64,000 nucleotides of DNA, from contig NZ_FNRT01000002.1 in the NCBI RefSeq assembly GCF_900105585.1, forward strand, positions 3,348,001-3,412,000, given 5' to 3'. The notes under the pieces are model-generated. The model had not been told where the DNA came from. It saw only the letters and a list, made by a program, of their open reading frames with translations, and made no database searches. How positions within the stretch are numbered: the first letter of the stretch is position 1; each line of letters begins with the position of its first letter. Of the stretch, positions 54,467 to 63,686 are shown piece by piece. This DNA comes from Nocardioides exalbidus. GTDB taxonomy: Bacteria; Actinomycetota; Actinomycetes; Propionibacteriales; Nocardioidaceae. The position numbers were made by a program, and so were the translations under genes.

Positions 54467-54829
54467 ATGAGTCCGAGGTCGCGCATGGGTGAGCTGGAGC
54501 AGGCCGTGCTGGAGACCCTCTGGGACAGCGCCGGTCCCGCCAGCGGCCGGCAGGTCCACGAGCGCCTCGCCGACCGCGACCTCGCCTACACGACCGTGAT
54601 GACGGTGCTCGACCGGCTGGTCGCCAAGGACGTCGTCGCCCGCGAGCGCGACGGCCGCGCCTTCCGCTACGCACCGCGCCGCAGCCGGGCCGCGATGACC
54701 GCCGACCTCATGCACGAGGCGCTCCAGGGCACCGGCGCCGACCGCGACCAGGCCCTCGTGTCGTTCGTCGGCGAGGCCAGCGCCGACGACCTCGCCGCCC
54801 TGCGGCGCGCCCTCGCCGACCTGACCTGA
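54467..54829 (+). CDS. blaI: BlaI/MecI-family repressor
   Basis: This 120-residue repressor has the winged-helix domain of the BlaI/CopY family: MGELEQAVLETLWDSAGPASGRQVHERL, AYTTVMTVLDRLVAKDVVARERDGRAFRYAP, and a short C-terminal dimerisation helix bundle ending DLAALRRALADL. Such repressors are inactivated by cleavage by an M56 peptidase, and one is encoded 10 bp downstream. Two matching operators lie upstream, beside the cydA promoter. The likely target is its own operon plus cydABDC rather than a beta-lactamase, since none is present. Confidence 0.92.
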   Translation: MSPRSRMGELEQAVLETLWDSAGPASGRQVHERLADRDLAYTTVMTVLDRLVAKDVVARERDGRAFRYAPRRSRAAMTADLMHEALQGTGADRDQALVSFVGEASADDLAALRRALADLT

Positions 54830-54839
54830 CGGGCTGCCC

Positions 54840-55709
54840 GTGCTCACCCCTGTCCTGCTGGGGGCACTCGCCGTGCTGCTGGCCGGACCCTTCCCCTCGC
54901 TGCTGTCGCGCTGGTCGCGCCTGAGACGTACGCCGGCCGCGGCGATGCTGTTGTGGCAGAGCACCGCGCTTGCCGCCGTCCTGGCGGCCCTCGGCGCCGG
55001 GCTCTCGCTGGCGACCGACCGGCTCTGGACCCCGCCGATCGCGACCGCCGACCTCGTCGTCGCCGTCCTCGCCGGGGCGTTGACGCTGATCGTCCTGGCC
55101 CGGCTGCTCCTCAGCGCGCACCGCACCGGCACCGAGCTGCGACGGATGCGCCGGCGCCACCGCGAGCGCGTCGACCTCGTGGCCCGCGTCGACGGGGGAG
55201 TGTCGGTGCTAGAGCACGACCTGCCGGTCGCCTACTGCGTGCCCGGGATGACCGGCTCGCGGATCGTCGTCTCCCGCTCGACGCTCACCCGCCTCACGCC
55301 CGACGAGCTCGGTGCCGTCCTCGACCACGAGCGCTCGCACCTGCGCGCGCGTCACGACCTGGTCCTCGAGGCCTTCGCCGTGCTGCACCGTGCCTTCCCG
55401 CGCTGGGTCGCGAGCGGTGCCGCCCAGCACGAGGTCGAGGTGCTGGTGGAGGTCCTCGCCGACCGCGCCGCCGTACGCTCCGGCGACCGGCGCGCGCTCC
55501 TGGCCGCGCTGGTCACGCTCGCGGGCTCGGCGGCGCCCGCGGGCTCGCTGGGCTCGGCCGGGTCGTCACTGGTGGCGCGCGTCGAGGTGCTCCGTGACGA
55601 CGAGCCGCACCGGCTCCAGTCGGTCTCCGCGGTGGTGCTCGCGGCGGCGATCCTGGCGCTCCCCACGGTCCTGGTCGTGCTGCCCTGGCTGACGGGGCTG
55701 CGGGACTAG
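54840..55709 (+). CDS. M56-family (BlaR1-like) membrane metallopeptidase
   Basis: This 289-residue membrane protein has about four hydrophobic helices (near 2-20, 36-57, 68-90 and 263-284) and a cytoplasmic zinc-peptidase segment with LDHERSHLRARHD (HExxH), preceded by CVPGMTGSRIVVSRSTL and followed by a conserved VEVLVEVLADRAAV. It lacks the extracellular penicillin-sensor domain of true BlaR1, so the signal must come through the membrane helices or another protein. Probably it cleaves BlaI. GTG 54840 lies 10 bp after the blaI stop, typical blaI-M56 coupling in actinobacteria. Confidence 0.88.
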   Translation: MLTPVLLGALAVLLAGPFPSLLSRWSRLRRTPAAAMLLWQSTALAAVLAALGAGLSLATDRLWTPPIATADLVVAVLAGALTLIVLARLLLSAHRTGTELRRMRRRHRERVDLVARVDGGVSVLEHDLPVAYCVPGMTGSRIVVSRSTLTRLTPDELGAVLDHERSHLRARHDLVLEAFAVLHRAFPRWVASGAAQHEVEVLVEVLADRAAVRSGDRRALLAALVTLAGSAAPAGSLGSAGSSLVARVEVLRDDEPHRLQSVSAVVLAAAILALPTVLVVLPWLTGLRD

Positions 55710-55723
55710 CAGCGGCACGCCGA

Positions 55724-55753
55724 AGGCCCCGGCGGATCGCTCCGCAGGGGCCT
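55724..55753. terminator. Bidirectional hairpin between convergent genes
   Basis: AGGCCCC (55724-55730) pairs with GGGGCCT (55747-55753), and inside it GCGGA pairs with TCCGC, giving a long GC stem. It lies 14 bp after the M56 gene stop and about 32 bp beyond the stop of the M4 peptidase gene, so it can serve both. Confidence 0.7.
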
Positions 55754-55784
55754 CCGGGTGGTGCTGCTCAGCTGTCGTCCGAGG

Positions 55785-58700
55785 TCAGCGAACGACCCTG
55801 AACGTCATCTTCTCCTTGCTCTTCCTCACGTCCTTGCTGCCCTTGTAGGTCACGACGAGCTTGTGCTTGCCGATGGCGTAGTCCTTGCGCACCATCAGCA
55901 CCAGTCGGCCCTTCTTGAGCTTCTTGGTCGCGACCTTCTTGCCGTCGATCTTGACGACGACCTTGCCCTTCGGCTTCTCGCCCTTCGCCTTGACCTTCAC
56001 GACCACCTTGAAGTCCTCGCGGAACTTCGGCTTGGCCGGGACGATCTTGGCGTCGGTCTTCGACTTCGCCTTCGGCTCGGACGGCGGTGTCACCTTGTCC
56101 TTCACCGTCACCTTGACGGTGCCGGACGAGGCCTTAAACCCGCCGTTGCCTGTGTAGTTGACCGTCAGGACGTGGGTCCCGACAGGCAGGTCCGCCGGCA
56201 GTGCGACAGATGCCTTGCCGCCGCTCAGGGCAGCCGATCCGAGCTTGGTGCCGTCGGCCTTGAGCACGTCGACCGAGCCGGTCGGGGTACCTGTCGTCGC
56301 GGCCACCGTGACGTCGATCTTCGACGCCGTACCGAACTCGGACGGCTCGGGGGTGTGGATCGCCGTGACCGTGGTGTTGGTGTCGTCGCAGACCGTCACC
56401 GACACGTTGTCGACGTACCATCCGTCGACGCCGCCGCATCCGTCACGGCCCATGTCGAAGCGGATCTGGATGGTGTCGCCGACCTTGGCGCCGGCCGCCT
56501 CGAGGTTGACCTGCGAGTTGCCCCAGGAGCCGGTCGCTCGGCCCGGGTTGGTCCCGCTGAAGCCGGGCTCGCCCGCGAGCGGGTTGGTGTTCGTCCCGTC
56601 GTTGGTCAGCGTCGTGTTCGGTGCGTTGAACACGTATGCCGATGCCGGGATCGGGGCGAAGTCACCTCCGTTGACGCTCAGCTTCACGTTGCCACCGTCG
56701 TAGCCCGCCTCCGTGGAGACGTAGTGGTCGAACGAGAGACGCAGTGCCTTTCCGGACGGCACCAGGATCGCCGGGCTGGTGATGGCGTCGCTGCTCGAGA
56801 TGTCGTTGGCAGCGCAGTCACCGGCGTCGGGGTCGGCACCGAAGGCAACGCGACCGACGTTGTCGCGCCCCGGGTAGACAGCGGTGGAGCGCCACGGGTA
56901 GTGGTTCTCACCCTCGGAGCTATCGGTCCAGGCAGAGATACCGGAGTCGAAGTTGTCGCTGAAGACGACCCGGCTCGTGGTTCCCTCACCGCACAGAGTC
57001 GGCGCGGGGCCCTTATCGAGCAGCGGCTTCCACTGGCACTGGACGGTCGGGTCGGTGCGCAGCTCGACGGCCGCCACCACCTTGGTCACCTGGGCGCAGT
57101 CGTCGGCCGTGATCTCGTCGGCGAGGCCGGGTTCGGCGTCCTGGGTGACGGTCAGCTCGTTGATGGGCTCGCCGGTCAGGTCCGAGCAGGCCTGCTCGAG
57201 AGAGTCGGCGTGGTCCACGAAGTCCGACGTCGGGCCCATGTAGTTCTGGGCGTAGAAGTAGATGTTCGCAGCCTTGTCGATTCCCAGTCCGCGAACCGTC
57301 TGGCCGTTGTAGGTACCTCCGTCGACGAGCAGGGCGTAGCCGTGGTTGGGCACGGCCGAGTTGCCGTGGACACCGCCGTTGTCGTCGGACGTGCAGTAGT
57401 ACTCAGCGTCCGAGACCTTGCCCGGGTCGCCGTAGCACGTCGGATTCCACATGTCGCGGATCGCGCCGCCGAAGGCCGGAGACTTCTCACCGATCAACCA
57501 GCGGTAGGAGTCGAACGCGTTTCGCGGCTGCTCCTTGACCGTCAGCGACACGGCGCCTGCGGACTTGATGCGGGTGCCGTCGGCCTGGCTGACCATCACG
57601 CCGTAGATGTCCGGGTAGTTGCCGGACACCGAGACAGCGCCGGGCCCGGTGTTGCCGAAGACGATGCCGGTTGCGTCAGTGGCAAGCACGTTCTTGACCT
57701 TGAGCGCGAACGCGCAGGTGCCACGGTCGACGTAGGCCCACTTGCCCGCCAGAGCCGCTGCGTTGGTGATGGTCGAACACCCGTCTGTGGTGCTCGGACC
57801 AGCCTGGTCCGATGCGTCGGTGGCCACCACGACGTCCGCAGTGACGCCCGAGGGCGTGAACTGAGGGCCGAATGCAGCAGGTGCCGCGCTCGCGCAGTCC
57901 CCGGCCACAGCTGCCGGCGAGTTGATCGTTGCGGTCACGCCCCCACGCGTGTGGGTGGAGCACAGCCCGTCGGGGCGCTTCGTGGTCAGGTTGCCCTCGC
58001 CCTCGTCCTCGCGGCCGTTGAGCAGGTCGACGGTCTCCCCCCAGATGTCGGAGTAGGCCTCGTTGAGGGCACCTGACTGCCACTGGTAGATCAGGCCGGT
58101 CTGGTACTCGGTGTAGGCGTGTCCCCACTCGTGCGCCACGACGTCGTCGGCGTAGACGCCGTCGCAGTAGCTGGTGTAGGAGCCGTTCCACGAGGCGTTC
58201 GGGCAGGCGTCCGGACGGTTGTGCAGTGTGGTCCGGGTACCGCCTTCGTTGTCGTAGGAGTCAATGCCCCACGTGTTGAAGTGCATCCAGTACGACTCGG
58301 CGGAGGAGTCCATCAGGTTCTGCTGGTCCTGGTTCATGACCGACGGGTCGTCGCCCTCTGCCCAGACAGGGGATACGGCGACCTCGCCGGGCGCGTCCCC
58401 GTCGTGGGCCGGGTCGTCCGGGTCGTAGTTCGTCGTGTAGAGCTCGCGGTCGAGGTCGTCGGCCATCATCGAGAAGCGGTTGATGGGCTTGAGGGTGTTC
58501 GCGTCCAGGATGACCCGGTCGCGGATCGAGCCGCTGTCCTTGGTGACGTTGGACACCTCGAGGTCGTAGGCCAGGACAGCCTTGCCCTGCTCGCCCTTGA
58601 CGACGCCCTCGCGGTAGATCACGAGGTTGTTGGACACGGCCTTGACGCCCTCGGTGGAGACGACGCTGCCGTCCTCCTTCGTGGCCGGGTCGCCCTTGAC

Positions 58701-59222
58701 GACCATGACCGCGCGCTCGGCGGCGGCGGTGGCCGACTTCGCCGGTGTCACGCTGAGGGACAGGTCGGGTGCTGCGAAGCCCGTGACCGCGGTGAGGTCG
58801 CCGTCGTCGGCAACATGGGCCTTCAGTTCGCCGGCCCACACGGGAACGCCCTTGTAGGACTGCTGGTAGGAGACGGTCCACCCGTAGGGCGTCGTCGAGA
58901 CGCCGGTCTGGGTCAACTCGCCGGACCTGGCACCGAAGAGAGAGGCGTACTTGTCGACGTAGGCGTCGGCCTTGGCGCCGGCACTCGTCGCGTCAGAGGC
59001 CTGGCGAGCGGGCATCAGGTCGCCCTTCGTCCGGACGAAGCCGATCTCGCCCGATGCCGCCTGGTCGGTGACAGTGACAGACCTGTCGGCCTGGTTGCGC
59101 AACTGCGAGAGCAGCGATGCGTCGGCACTGGGTGCCGCTGATGCCTGCATCCCGAGCGTGGGAAGGGCCGCCAGGCCCGCCCCTACGACTGCGAGTGCAA
59201 GCCCCCTGTTGAGGAGCTTCAC
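55785..59222 (-). CDS. Large secreted M4 zinc metallopeptidase with PA insert
   Basis: This 1,145-residue secreted protease starts with a signal peptide (KLLNRGLALAVVGAGLAALPTLGMQASA) and an FTP/PepSY-type propeptide region (about 40-220). The M4 catalytic domain has HEWGH near residue 360 and GALNEAYSDIWGE near 385. A PA domain (about 440-545) is inserted before the second half, which contains NGGVHGNSAVPNH with the thermolysin-type active-site His. C-terminal parts include a beta-sandwich with paired Cys (about 745-930) and two Ig-like repeats rich in Lys. GTG 59222 is chosen over ATG 59237 because GGAGG lies 8 nt upstream of GTG. It probably digests environmental protein. Confidence 0.9.
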   Translation of the reverse strand: MKLLNRGLALAVVGAGLAALPTLGMQASAAPSADASLLSQLRNQADRSVTVTDQAASGEIGFVRTKGDLMPARQASDATSAGAKADAYVDKYASLFGARSGELTQTGVSTTPYGWTVSYQQSYKGVPVWAGELKAHVADDGDLTAVTGFAAPDLSLSVTPAKSATAAAERAVMVVKGDPATKEDGSVVSTEGVKAVSNNLVIYREGVVKGEQGKAVLAYDLEVSNVTKDSGSIRDRVILDANTLKPINRFSMMADDLDRELYTTNYDPDDPAHDGDAPGEVAVSPVWAEGDDPSVMNQDQQNLMDSSAESYWMHFNTWGIDSYDNEGGTRTTLHNRPDACPNASWNGSYTSYCDGVYADDVVAHEWGHAYTEYQTGLIYQWQSGALNEAYSDIWGETVDLLNGREDEGEGNLTTKRPDGLCSTHTRGGVTATINSPAAVAGDCASAAPAAFGPQFTPSGVTADVVVATDASDQAGPSTTDGCSTITNAAALAGKWAYVDRGTCAFALKVKNVLATDATGIVFGNTGPGAVSVSGNYPDIYGVMVSQADGTRIKSAGAVSLTVKEQPRNAFDSYRWLIGEKSPAFGGAIRDMWNPTCYGDPGKVSDAEYYCTSDDNGGVHGNSAVPNHGYALLVDGGTYNGQTVRGLGIDKAANIYFYAQNYMGPTSDFVDHADSLEQACSDLTGEPINELTVTQDAEPGLADEITADDCAQVTKVVAAVELRTDPTVQCQWKPLLDKGPAPTLCGEGTTSRVVFSDNFDSGISAWTDSSEGENHYPWRSTAVYPGRDNVGRVAFGADPDAGDCAANDISSSDAITSPAILVPSGKALRLSFDHYVSTEAGYDGGNVKLSVNGGDFAPIPASAYVFNAPNTTLTNDGTNTNPLAGEPGFSGTNPGRATGSWGNSQVNLEAAGAKVGDTIQIRFDMGRDGCGGVDGWYVDNVSVTVCDDTNTTVTAIHTPEPSEFGTASKIDVTVAATTGTPTGSVDVLKADGTKLGSAALSGGKASVALPADLPVGTHVLTVNYTGNGGFKASSGTVKVTVKDKVTPPSEPKAKSKTDAKIVPAKPKFREDFKVVVKVKAKGEKPKGKVVVKIDGKKVATKKLKKGRLVLMVRKDYAIGKHKLVVTYKGSKDVRKSKEKMTFRVVR

Positions 59223-59403
59223 GTGGTCTTCCTCCATGAGTGGTTCGCCCCGACCCGAATAGTGGGGTGACCCGGCTCACCCTAGGCACCGTCCGTTCGG
59301 TCAGGAACCCCCCTGCGTTCGATTTTTCGTCATCGAAACATCCGGCGGGAAGATCTGCGGCGCTCGGCACGGCCGCTGGACGCACTCGCGTGCGACACGC
59401 ACT

Positions 59404-59442
59404 CGTGTGATCCGTGTGACTGGTGTGACTGCGCCGTAGGGT
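59404..59442 (+). promoter_or_regulatory. Three 9-bp direct repeats and -10 box before ftsK
   Basis: The units cGTGTGAtc, cGTGTGAct and gGTGTGAct follow each other at exactly 9-bp steps (59404-59430). TAGGGT (59437-59442) is the -10 box, 7 nt before ATG 59450. The repeats cover the -35 position, so a regulator bound there could block or replace -35 contacts. The bound protein is unknown. Confidence 0.6.
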
Positions 59443-59449
59443 TCGGACC

Positions 59450-62062
59450 ATGGCGACCCGTACGTCTTCCCCGCCGGGGTCGCGGAGCTCGAGCACGTCC
59501 AAGAAGGGTTCGAGCACCCGATCACGGAGTACCAGCAAGCGCCCGGCCCCTCGCAGCACTGCGAAGGGCCGGAGCCGATCGAGCGCGTCCTCGCGCCCTG
59601 CCCCGCGCGCCGTGCGCAGCGGGCAGGGTCCGGTGGCACGGTCCTTCGGCGCGCTCTTCCGCGGCGTCGCCGCCGTGTGGCTGGGCATCGCCCACGGCCT
59701 CGGCGCGGTCGCCCGGTCGATCGGGCAGTCCGCGCGTGACCTCGACCCCGAGCACCGTCGCGACGGTGCCGGCCTGTTCCTCATCGGCGTCGCGATGGTC
59801 GTCGCCGCCGCCGTGTGGTGGCAGCTCCCCGGTGGCGTCATGGAGCTCGCCCGCTCCGTCACCGCCGGCGCGGTGGGCAAGGTCGGCTGGTTCGTCCCGC
59901 TCTTCCTCGTCTACGCCGGCTGGCGCACCTTGCGCGACCCCGAGCGCAACGGTCCGGTGGGCCGCCAGGTGATCGGCTGGGTCGCCTTCGGCCTCGGCCT
60001 GCTCGGCATCGTGCACATCGCCAACGGCAACCCACAGCCCGTCCTGGGCGACGCCTCCAACCTCCAGGAGGCCGGGGGAGCGGTCGGCTACGTCACCTCG
60101 AGCCTGCTGCTCGACCTCATGCAGACGCCCTACGTCGTCGTTCCGCTCCTGGTGCTGCTCGCCGTCTTCGGCATCCTGATCATCACCGCCACGCCGGTCT
60201 ACCAGATCCCGGTCAAGCTCGCCGCGCTGCGTGACAAGGCCCTCGGCCGCACCTCAGTCGAGGAGGCCGCCGCGGACGAGCCGACGAAGCCGGTGCGCGC
60301 CCGCCGCCGCTCGATGCTCGACGAGGACGTCGACCCCGACATGGGCGACCCCGCCTACGACAGCCCGGTCCTGTCGGACCGCGAGCTCAAGAAGCGTCGG
60401 CGGAAGAAGCCCGTGCTCGACGGCGCGGAGGAGCCGAGCGAGGACTACGGCATCGACCTCTTCGCCGACCCGATCGGCGCCGACGCGCCGACCGAGGTCA
60501 CGCCCGCCGTGGGCAAGGACGACACCGGCAAGGTCGAGCCGCCGCCGCACACCCCGCTCCCCGCGCGCGTCGAGCAGCTCGCTCTGTCCGGCGACATCAC
60601 GTACTCGCTCCCCGACAACTCCGCGCTCAAGCCCGGTTCGGTGCACAAGGCGCGGTCGAAGGCGAGCGACGCGGTCGTCGAGCGACTCATGCAGGTGATG
60701 GACGAGTTCGGCATCGACGCCACGGTCACCGGCTACACCCGCGGCCCGACCGTCACCCGCTACGAGGTCGAGCTCGGCCCGGCGGTCAAGGTGGAGAAGG
60801 TCACGGCGCTGTCCAAGAACATCGCCTACGCCGTCGCCTCCGCCGACGTGCGGATCCTCAGCCCGATCCCCGGCAAGTCGGCGATCGGCATCGAGATCCC
60901 CAACACGGACAAGGAGATCGTCTCCCTCGGCGACGTGCTCCGGTCCACCACGGCCCGCTCGGACCACCACCCGATGGTGGCGGGACTCGGCAAGGACGTC
61001 GAGGGCGGCTTCGTGGTGGCCAACATGGCCAAGATGCCGCACCTCCTCGTCGCCGGAGCCACCGGCTCGGGAAAGTCGTCGTTCATCAACTCGCTGATCA
61101 CCTCGATCCTGATGCGCTCCACGCCCGACGAGGTGCGGATGATCATGGTCGACCCGAAGCGGGTCGAGCTCAACGCCTACGAGGGCGTGCCGCACCTGAT
61201 CACGCCGATCATCACGAACCCGAAGAAGGCCGCCGAGGCGCTGGCCTGGGTCGTGCGCGAGATGGACATGCGCTACGACGACCTGGCCAACTTCGGCTTC
61301 CGCCACATCGACGACTTCAACAAGGCCGTCCGGGCCGGGAAGGTCGAGGTCCCGGCGGGCAGCGAGCGCACGCTGACGCCGTACCCCTATCTCCTCGTCA
61401 TCGTCGACGAGCTCGCCGACCTGATGATGGTCGCGCCGCGCGACGTGGAGGACTCGGTCGTCCGCATCACCCAGCTCGCCCGCGCCGCCGGCATCCACCT
61501 GGTGCTGGCCACGCAGCGACCGTCGGTCGACGTCGTCACCGGCCTGATCAAGGCCAACGTGCCGTCGCGACTGGCGTTCGCGACCAGCTCGCTGGGCGAC
61601 AGCCGGGTCATCCTCGACCAGCCGGGAGCCGAGAAGCTGGTCGGCCAGGGTGACGGCCTCTTCCTGCCGATGGGCTCCTCGAAGCCCGTGCGTGTGCAGG
61701 GTGCGTGGGTCACCGAGGCCGAGATCCACGCGGTCGTCAAGCACTGCAAGGACCAGCTCGAGCCGACCTACGTCGAGGACGTGACGGCGCCGAAGGAGTC
61801 CAAGCGCGACCTCGACGACGACATCGGCGACGACATGGAGCTGGTCGTCCAGGCGATCGAGCTCGTCGTGTCGACGCAGTTCGGCTCGACGTCGATGCTT
61901 CAGCGCAAGCTGCGCGTCGGTTTCGCCAAGGCCGGGCGACTGATGGACATCATGGAGAGCCGTGGTGTCGTCGGCCCGAGCGAGGGCTCGAAGGCGCGTG
62001 ACGTCCTGGTCAAGCCGGACGAGCTCGATTCCGTGATCGCCACGTTGGAGGGGGGAGCCTGA
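59450..62062 (+). CDS. ftsK: DNA translocase FtsK/SpoIIIE family
   Basis: This 870-residue motor pumps chromosomal DNA toward the dif site at division and activates XerCD. After a basic Ser/Arg/Lys N-terminus (1-75) come about four membrane helices (about 85-245), an acidic linker, the alpha-beta motor with Walker A VAGATGSGKSSFINS (about 533), Walker B LLVIVDELADLMM (about 645) and ATQRPSVDVVTG, and a C-terminal gamma domain (about 800-870) that reads KOPS sites. ATG 59450 is preceded by a TAGGGT -10 box at 7 nt and no ribosome-binding site. The stop overlaps the next start (TGATG). Confidence 0.96.
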   Translation: MATRTSSPPGSRSSSTSKKGSSTRSRSTSKRPAPRSTAKGRSRSSASSRPAPRAVRSGQGPVARSFGALFRGVAAVWLGIAHGLGAVARSIGQSARDLDPEHRRDGAGLFLIGVAMVVAAAVWWQLPGGVMELARSVTAGAVGKVGWFVPLFLVYAGWRTLRDPERNGPVGRQVIGWVAFGLGLLGIVHIANGNPQPVLGDASNLQEAGGAVGYVTSSLLLDLMQTPYVVVPLLVLLAVFGILIITATPVYQIPVKLAALRDKALGRTSVEEAAADEPTKPVRARRRSMLDEDVDPDMGDPAYDSPVLSDRELKKRRRKKPVLDGAEEPSEDYGIDLFADPIGADAPTEVTPAVGKDDTGKVEPPPHTPLPARVEQLALSGDITYSLPDNSALKPGSVHKARSKASDAVVERLMQVMDEFGIDATVTGYTRGPTVTRYEVELGPAVKVEKVTALSKNIAYAVASADVRILSPIPGKSAIGIEIPNTDKEIVSLGDVLRSTTARSDHHPMVAGLGKDVEGGFVVANMAKMPHLLVAGATGSGKSSFINSLITSILMRSTPDEVRMIMVDPKRVELNAYEGVPHLITPIITNPKKAAEALAWVVREMDMRYDDLANFGFRHIDDFNKAVRAGKVEVPAGSERTLTPYPYLLVIVDELADLMMVAPRDVEDSVVRITQLARAAGIHLVLATQRPSVDVVTGLIKANVPSRLAFATSSLGDSRVILDQPGAEKLVGQGDGLFLPMGSSKPVRVQGAWVTEAEIHAVVKHCKDQLEPTYVEDVTAPKESKRDLDDDIGDDMELVVQAIELVVSTQFGSTSMLQRKLRVGFAKAGRLMDIMESRGVVGPSEGSKARDVLVKPDELDSVIATLEGGA

Positions 62063-63681
62063 TGAGCACGATGATCGACGACCACGAGGTCCACGAGGAT
62101 GCCGCAGGCCCGGTGCCTGCCGCCGTCCCCGACCACGTGGAGGTACGCCGCCACGCCGGCGTCGCCGCCGGGGTCGGCCTGACCGCCTCGGCGGTCGCCA
62201 TCGCCTACTTCGGTCGCGCGACCCAGTCCGGCTCGGCCCTCGACTGGGCCTTCGTCGTGGCGATGGGGCTGCTCGGCGCCTACTGGCTCGTGGGCCTCGT
62301 CGACGCGCGCACGCCGCTGCTGGTCGCGGACGCCCAGGGCATCCGGATCCGGCTCGGGCGCACCTGGCGCGGCCTGCCGTGGACCGCGGTGCACCACGTC
62401 GAGCACACGCCGCGCCGGGGCCTGCTCCGCGACGGCCGCCTCGTGGTGGTGCCGCACAACCTCGAGCTGATCGAGTCCGAGCTGACCGGTGCGGGCAAGC
62501 GCCACACCACCTTCTCCCGGCTGCTGCACGGCGCCCCGTTCGCCGTGCCGCTGGGGCTGTCCACGCGTGTCGTCGGCGCCGGTGACGACCTCACCGGGGC
62601 GCTCGGCCGGGTCGCCCGCGACGCCAGCCAGATCGTCGTGCTCGAGCCCACCGTCGAGGACGAGATCACCGAGGACGAGGTCGTCGAGGACGAGGTCGTC
62701 GTCGAGGTGCCCGTGGTCGCGAGCCCGACGCCCGCCGCCCTCCGCGAGACCGGTGTGGCGCGGCGTTCGGAGGTCCGCCGCGACTTCGTGCCCGCCGACG
62801 ACGCGGACCTCGACGACGAGCCCGTCGGGCGCGAGCTGCGCAGCCCCGGCCGGGTGAGCCTGGTCGAGGAGACCCAGTCGTGGGGCGACCGCGTCCGCGC
62901 GATCGCCCGTGCCGGCGAGCCCGTCGAGCCGCTGGTGCTCGACGACTTCGAGGTCGAGCCGGCCGAGGACCCGGTCATCGGGCCGGAGCTCGCCGCGGCC
63001 CGCACCCGGCTCGGACTGACGGTCGACCAGCTCGCCGATCGCACCCGCATCCGTCCCCATGTGATCGAGGCCGTCGAGGTCGACGACTTCGAGCCGTGCG
63101 GTGGCGACTTCTACGCCCGCGGGCACCTGCGCACCCTGGCCCGGGTGCTCGGCATCGACGTGGCCCCGCTGCTGGCGTCGTACGACGAGCGCTACGCCCA
63201 CGCCCCGATCAACCCGCGCCGGGTCTTCGAGGCCGAGCTGGCGACCGGTGCGAACGGTTCGATCCGCGGCACCCGCGGTGGCCCGAACTGGTCGGTCCTC
63301 GTCGCCGTCGTGATGGCGGTGGTGCTCGCCTGGTCGATCGCCCGGCTGGTGATGGACACCCCGCCCGACGTGCGTGGCAACACCCCGGTCCTCAACGGCT
63401 CCGGCGGTCCGCAGGGCACGGGCAACGCCGCGCCCGCCGACCCGGTCGCCGTCGTGGTGACGGCGCCGTCCGGCGGCGCCCAGGTCGTCGTCCGCGACGG
63501 CACGGGCGAGGAGGTCTTCAAGGGCAACCTGGCCGTGGGGCAGACGCGCGAGCTCGAGGCGTCCCCTCCGGTCCGCGTGATGTCCACCGACGGCTCCGTC
63601 ACCGTCTCCCTCGCCGGCGGCGACGCCCGCGCGGTCGGCGAGCCCGGCGTCGCCGGGCAGGGGACCTACGTCGTCGACTGA
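62062..63681 (+). CDS. RodZ-like HTH_25/DUF4115 protein with N-terminal membrane/PH-like domain
   Basis: This 539-residue protein combines two parts. The N-terminal part (1-185) has two membrane helices (about 30-55 and 58-75) followed by a PH-like beta segment (TPLLVADAQGIRIRLGRTWRGLPW and VHHVEHTPRRG). An acidic hinge (DEITEDEVVEDEVVVEV) follows. The C-terminal part is RodZ-like: an HTH_25 domain (ARTRLGLTVDQLADRTRIRP, then DFYARGHLRTLARVLGID), one membrane helix (about 412-432) and a DUF4115 beta domain. RodZ links MreB to the wall machinery in rods; here the role is unknown. It overlaps ftsK (TGATG) and is co-transcribed with it. Confidence 0.85.
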   Translation: MSTMIDDHEVHEDAAGPVPAAVPDHVEVRRHAGVAAGVGLTASAVAIAYFGRATQSGSALDWAFVVAMGLLGAYWLVGLVDARTPLLVADAQGIRIRLGRTWRGLPWTAVHHVEHTPRRGLLRDGRLVVVPHNLELIESELTGAGKRHTTFSRLLHGAPFAVPLGLSTRVVGAGDDLTGALGRVARDASQIVVLEPTVEDEITEDEVVEDEVVVEVPVVASPTPAALRETGVARRSEVRRDFVPADDADLDDEPVGRELRSPGRVSLVEETQSWGDRVRAIARAGEPVEPLVLDDFEVEPAEDPVIGPELAAARTRLGLTVDQLADRTRIRPHVIEAVEVDDFEPCGGDFYARGHLRTLARVLGIDVAPLLASYDERYAHAPINPRRVFEAELATGANGSIRGTRGGPNWSVLVAVVMAVVLAWSIARLVMDTPPDVRGNTPVLNGSGGPQGTGNAAPADPVAVVVTAPSGGAQVVVRDGTGEEVFKGNLAVGQTRELEASPPVRVMSTDGSVTVSLAGGDARAVGEPGVAGQGTYVVD

Positions 63682-63686
63682 CTCCC

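Noticed and set aside
54840-55709. True BlaR1 beta-lactam receptor
   Set aside because: There is no extracellular penicillin-binding domain, and the protein ends after the fourth helix.
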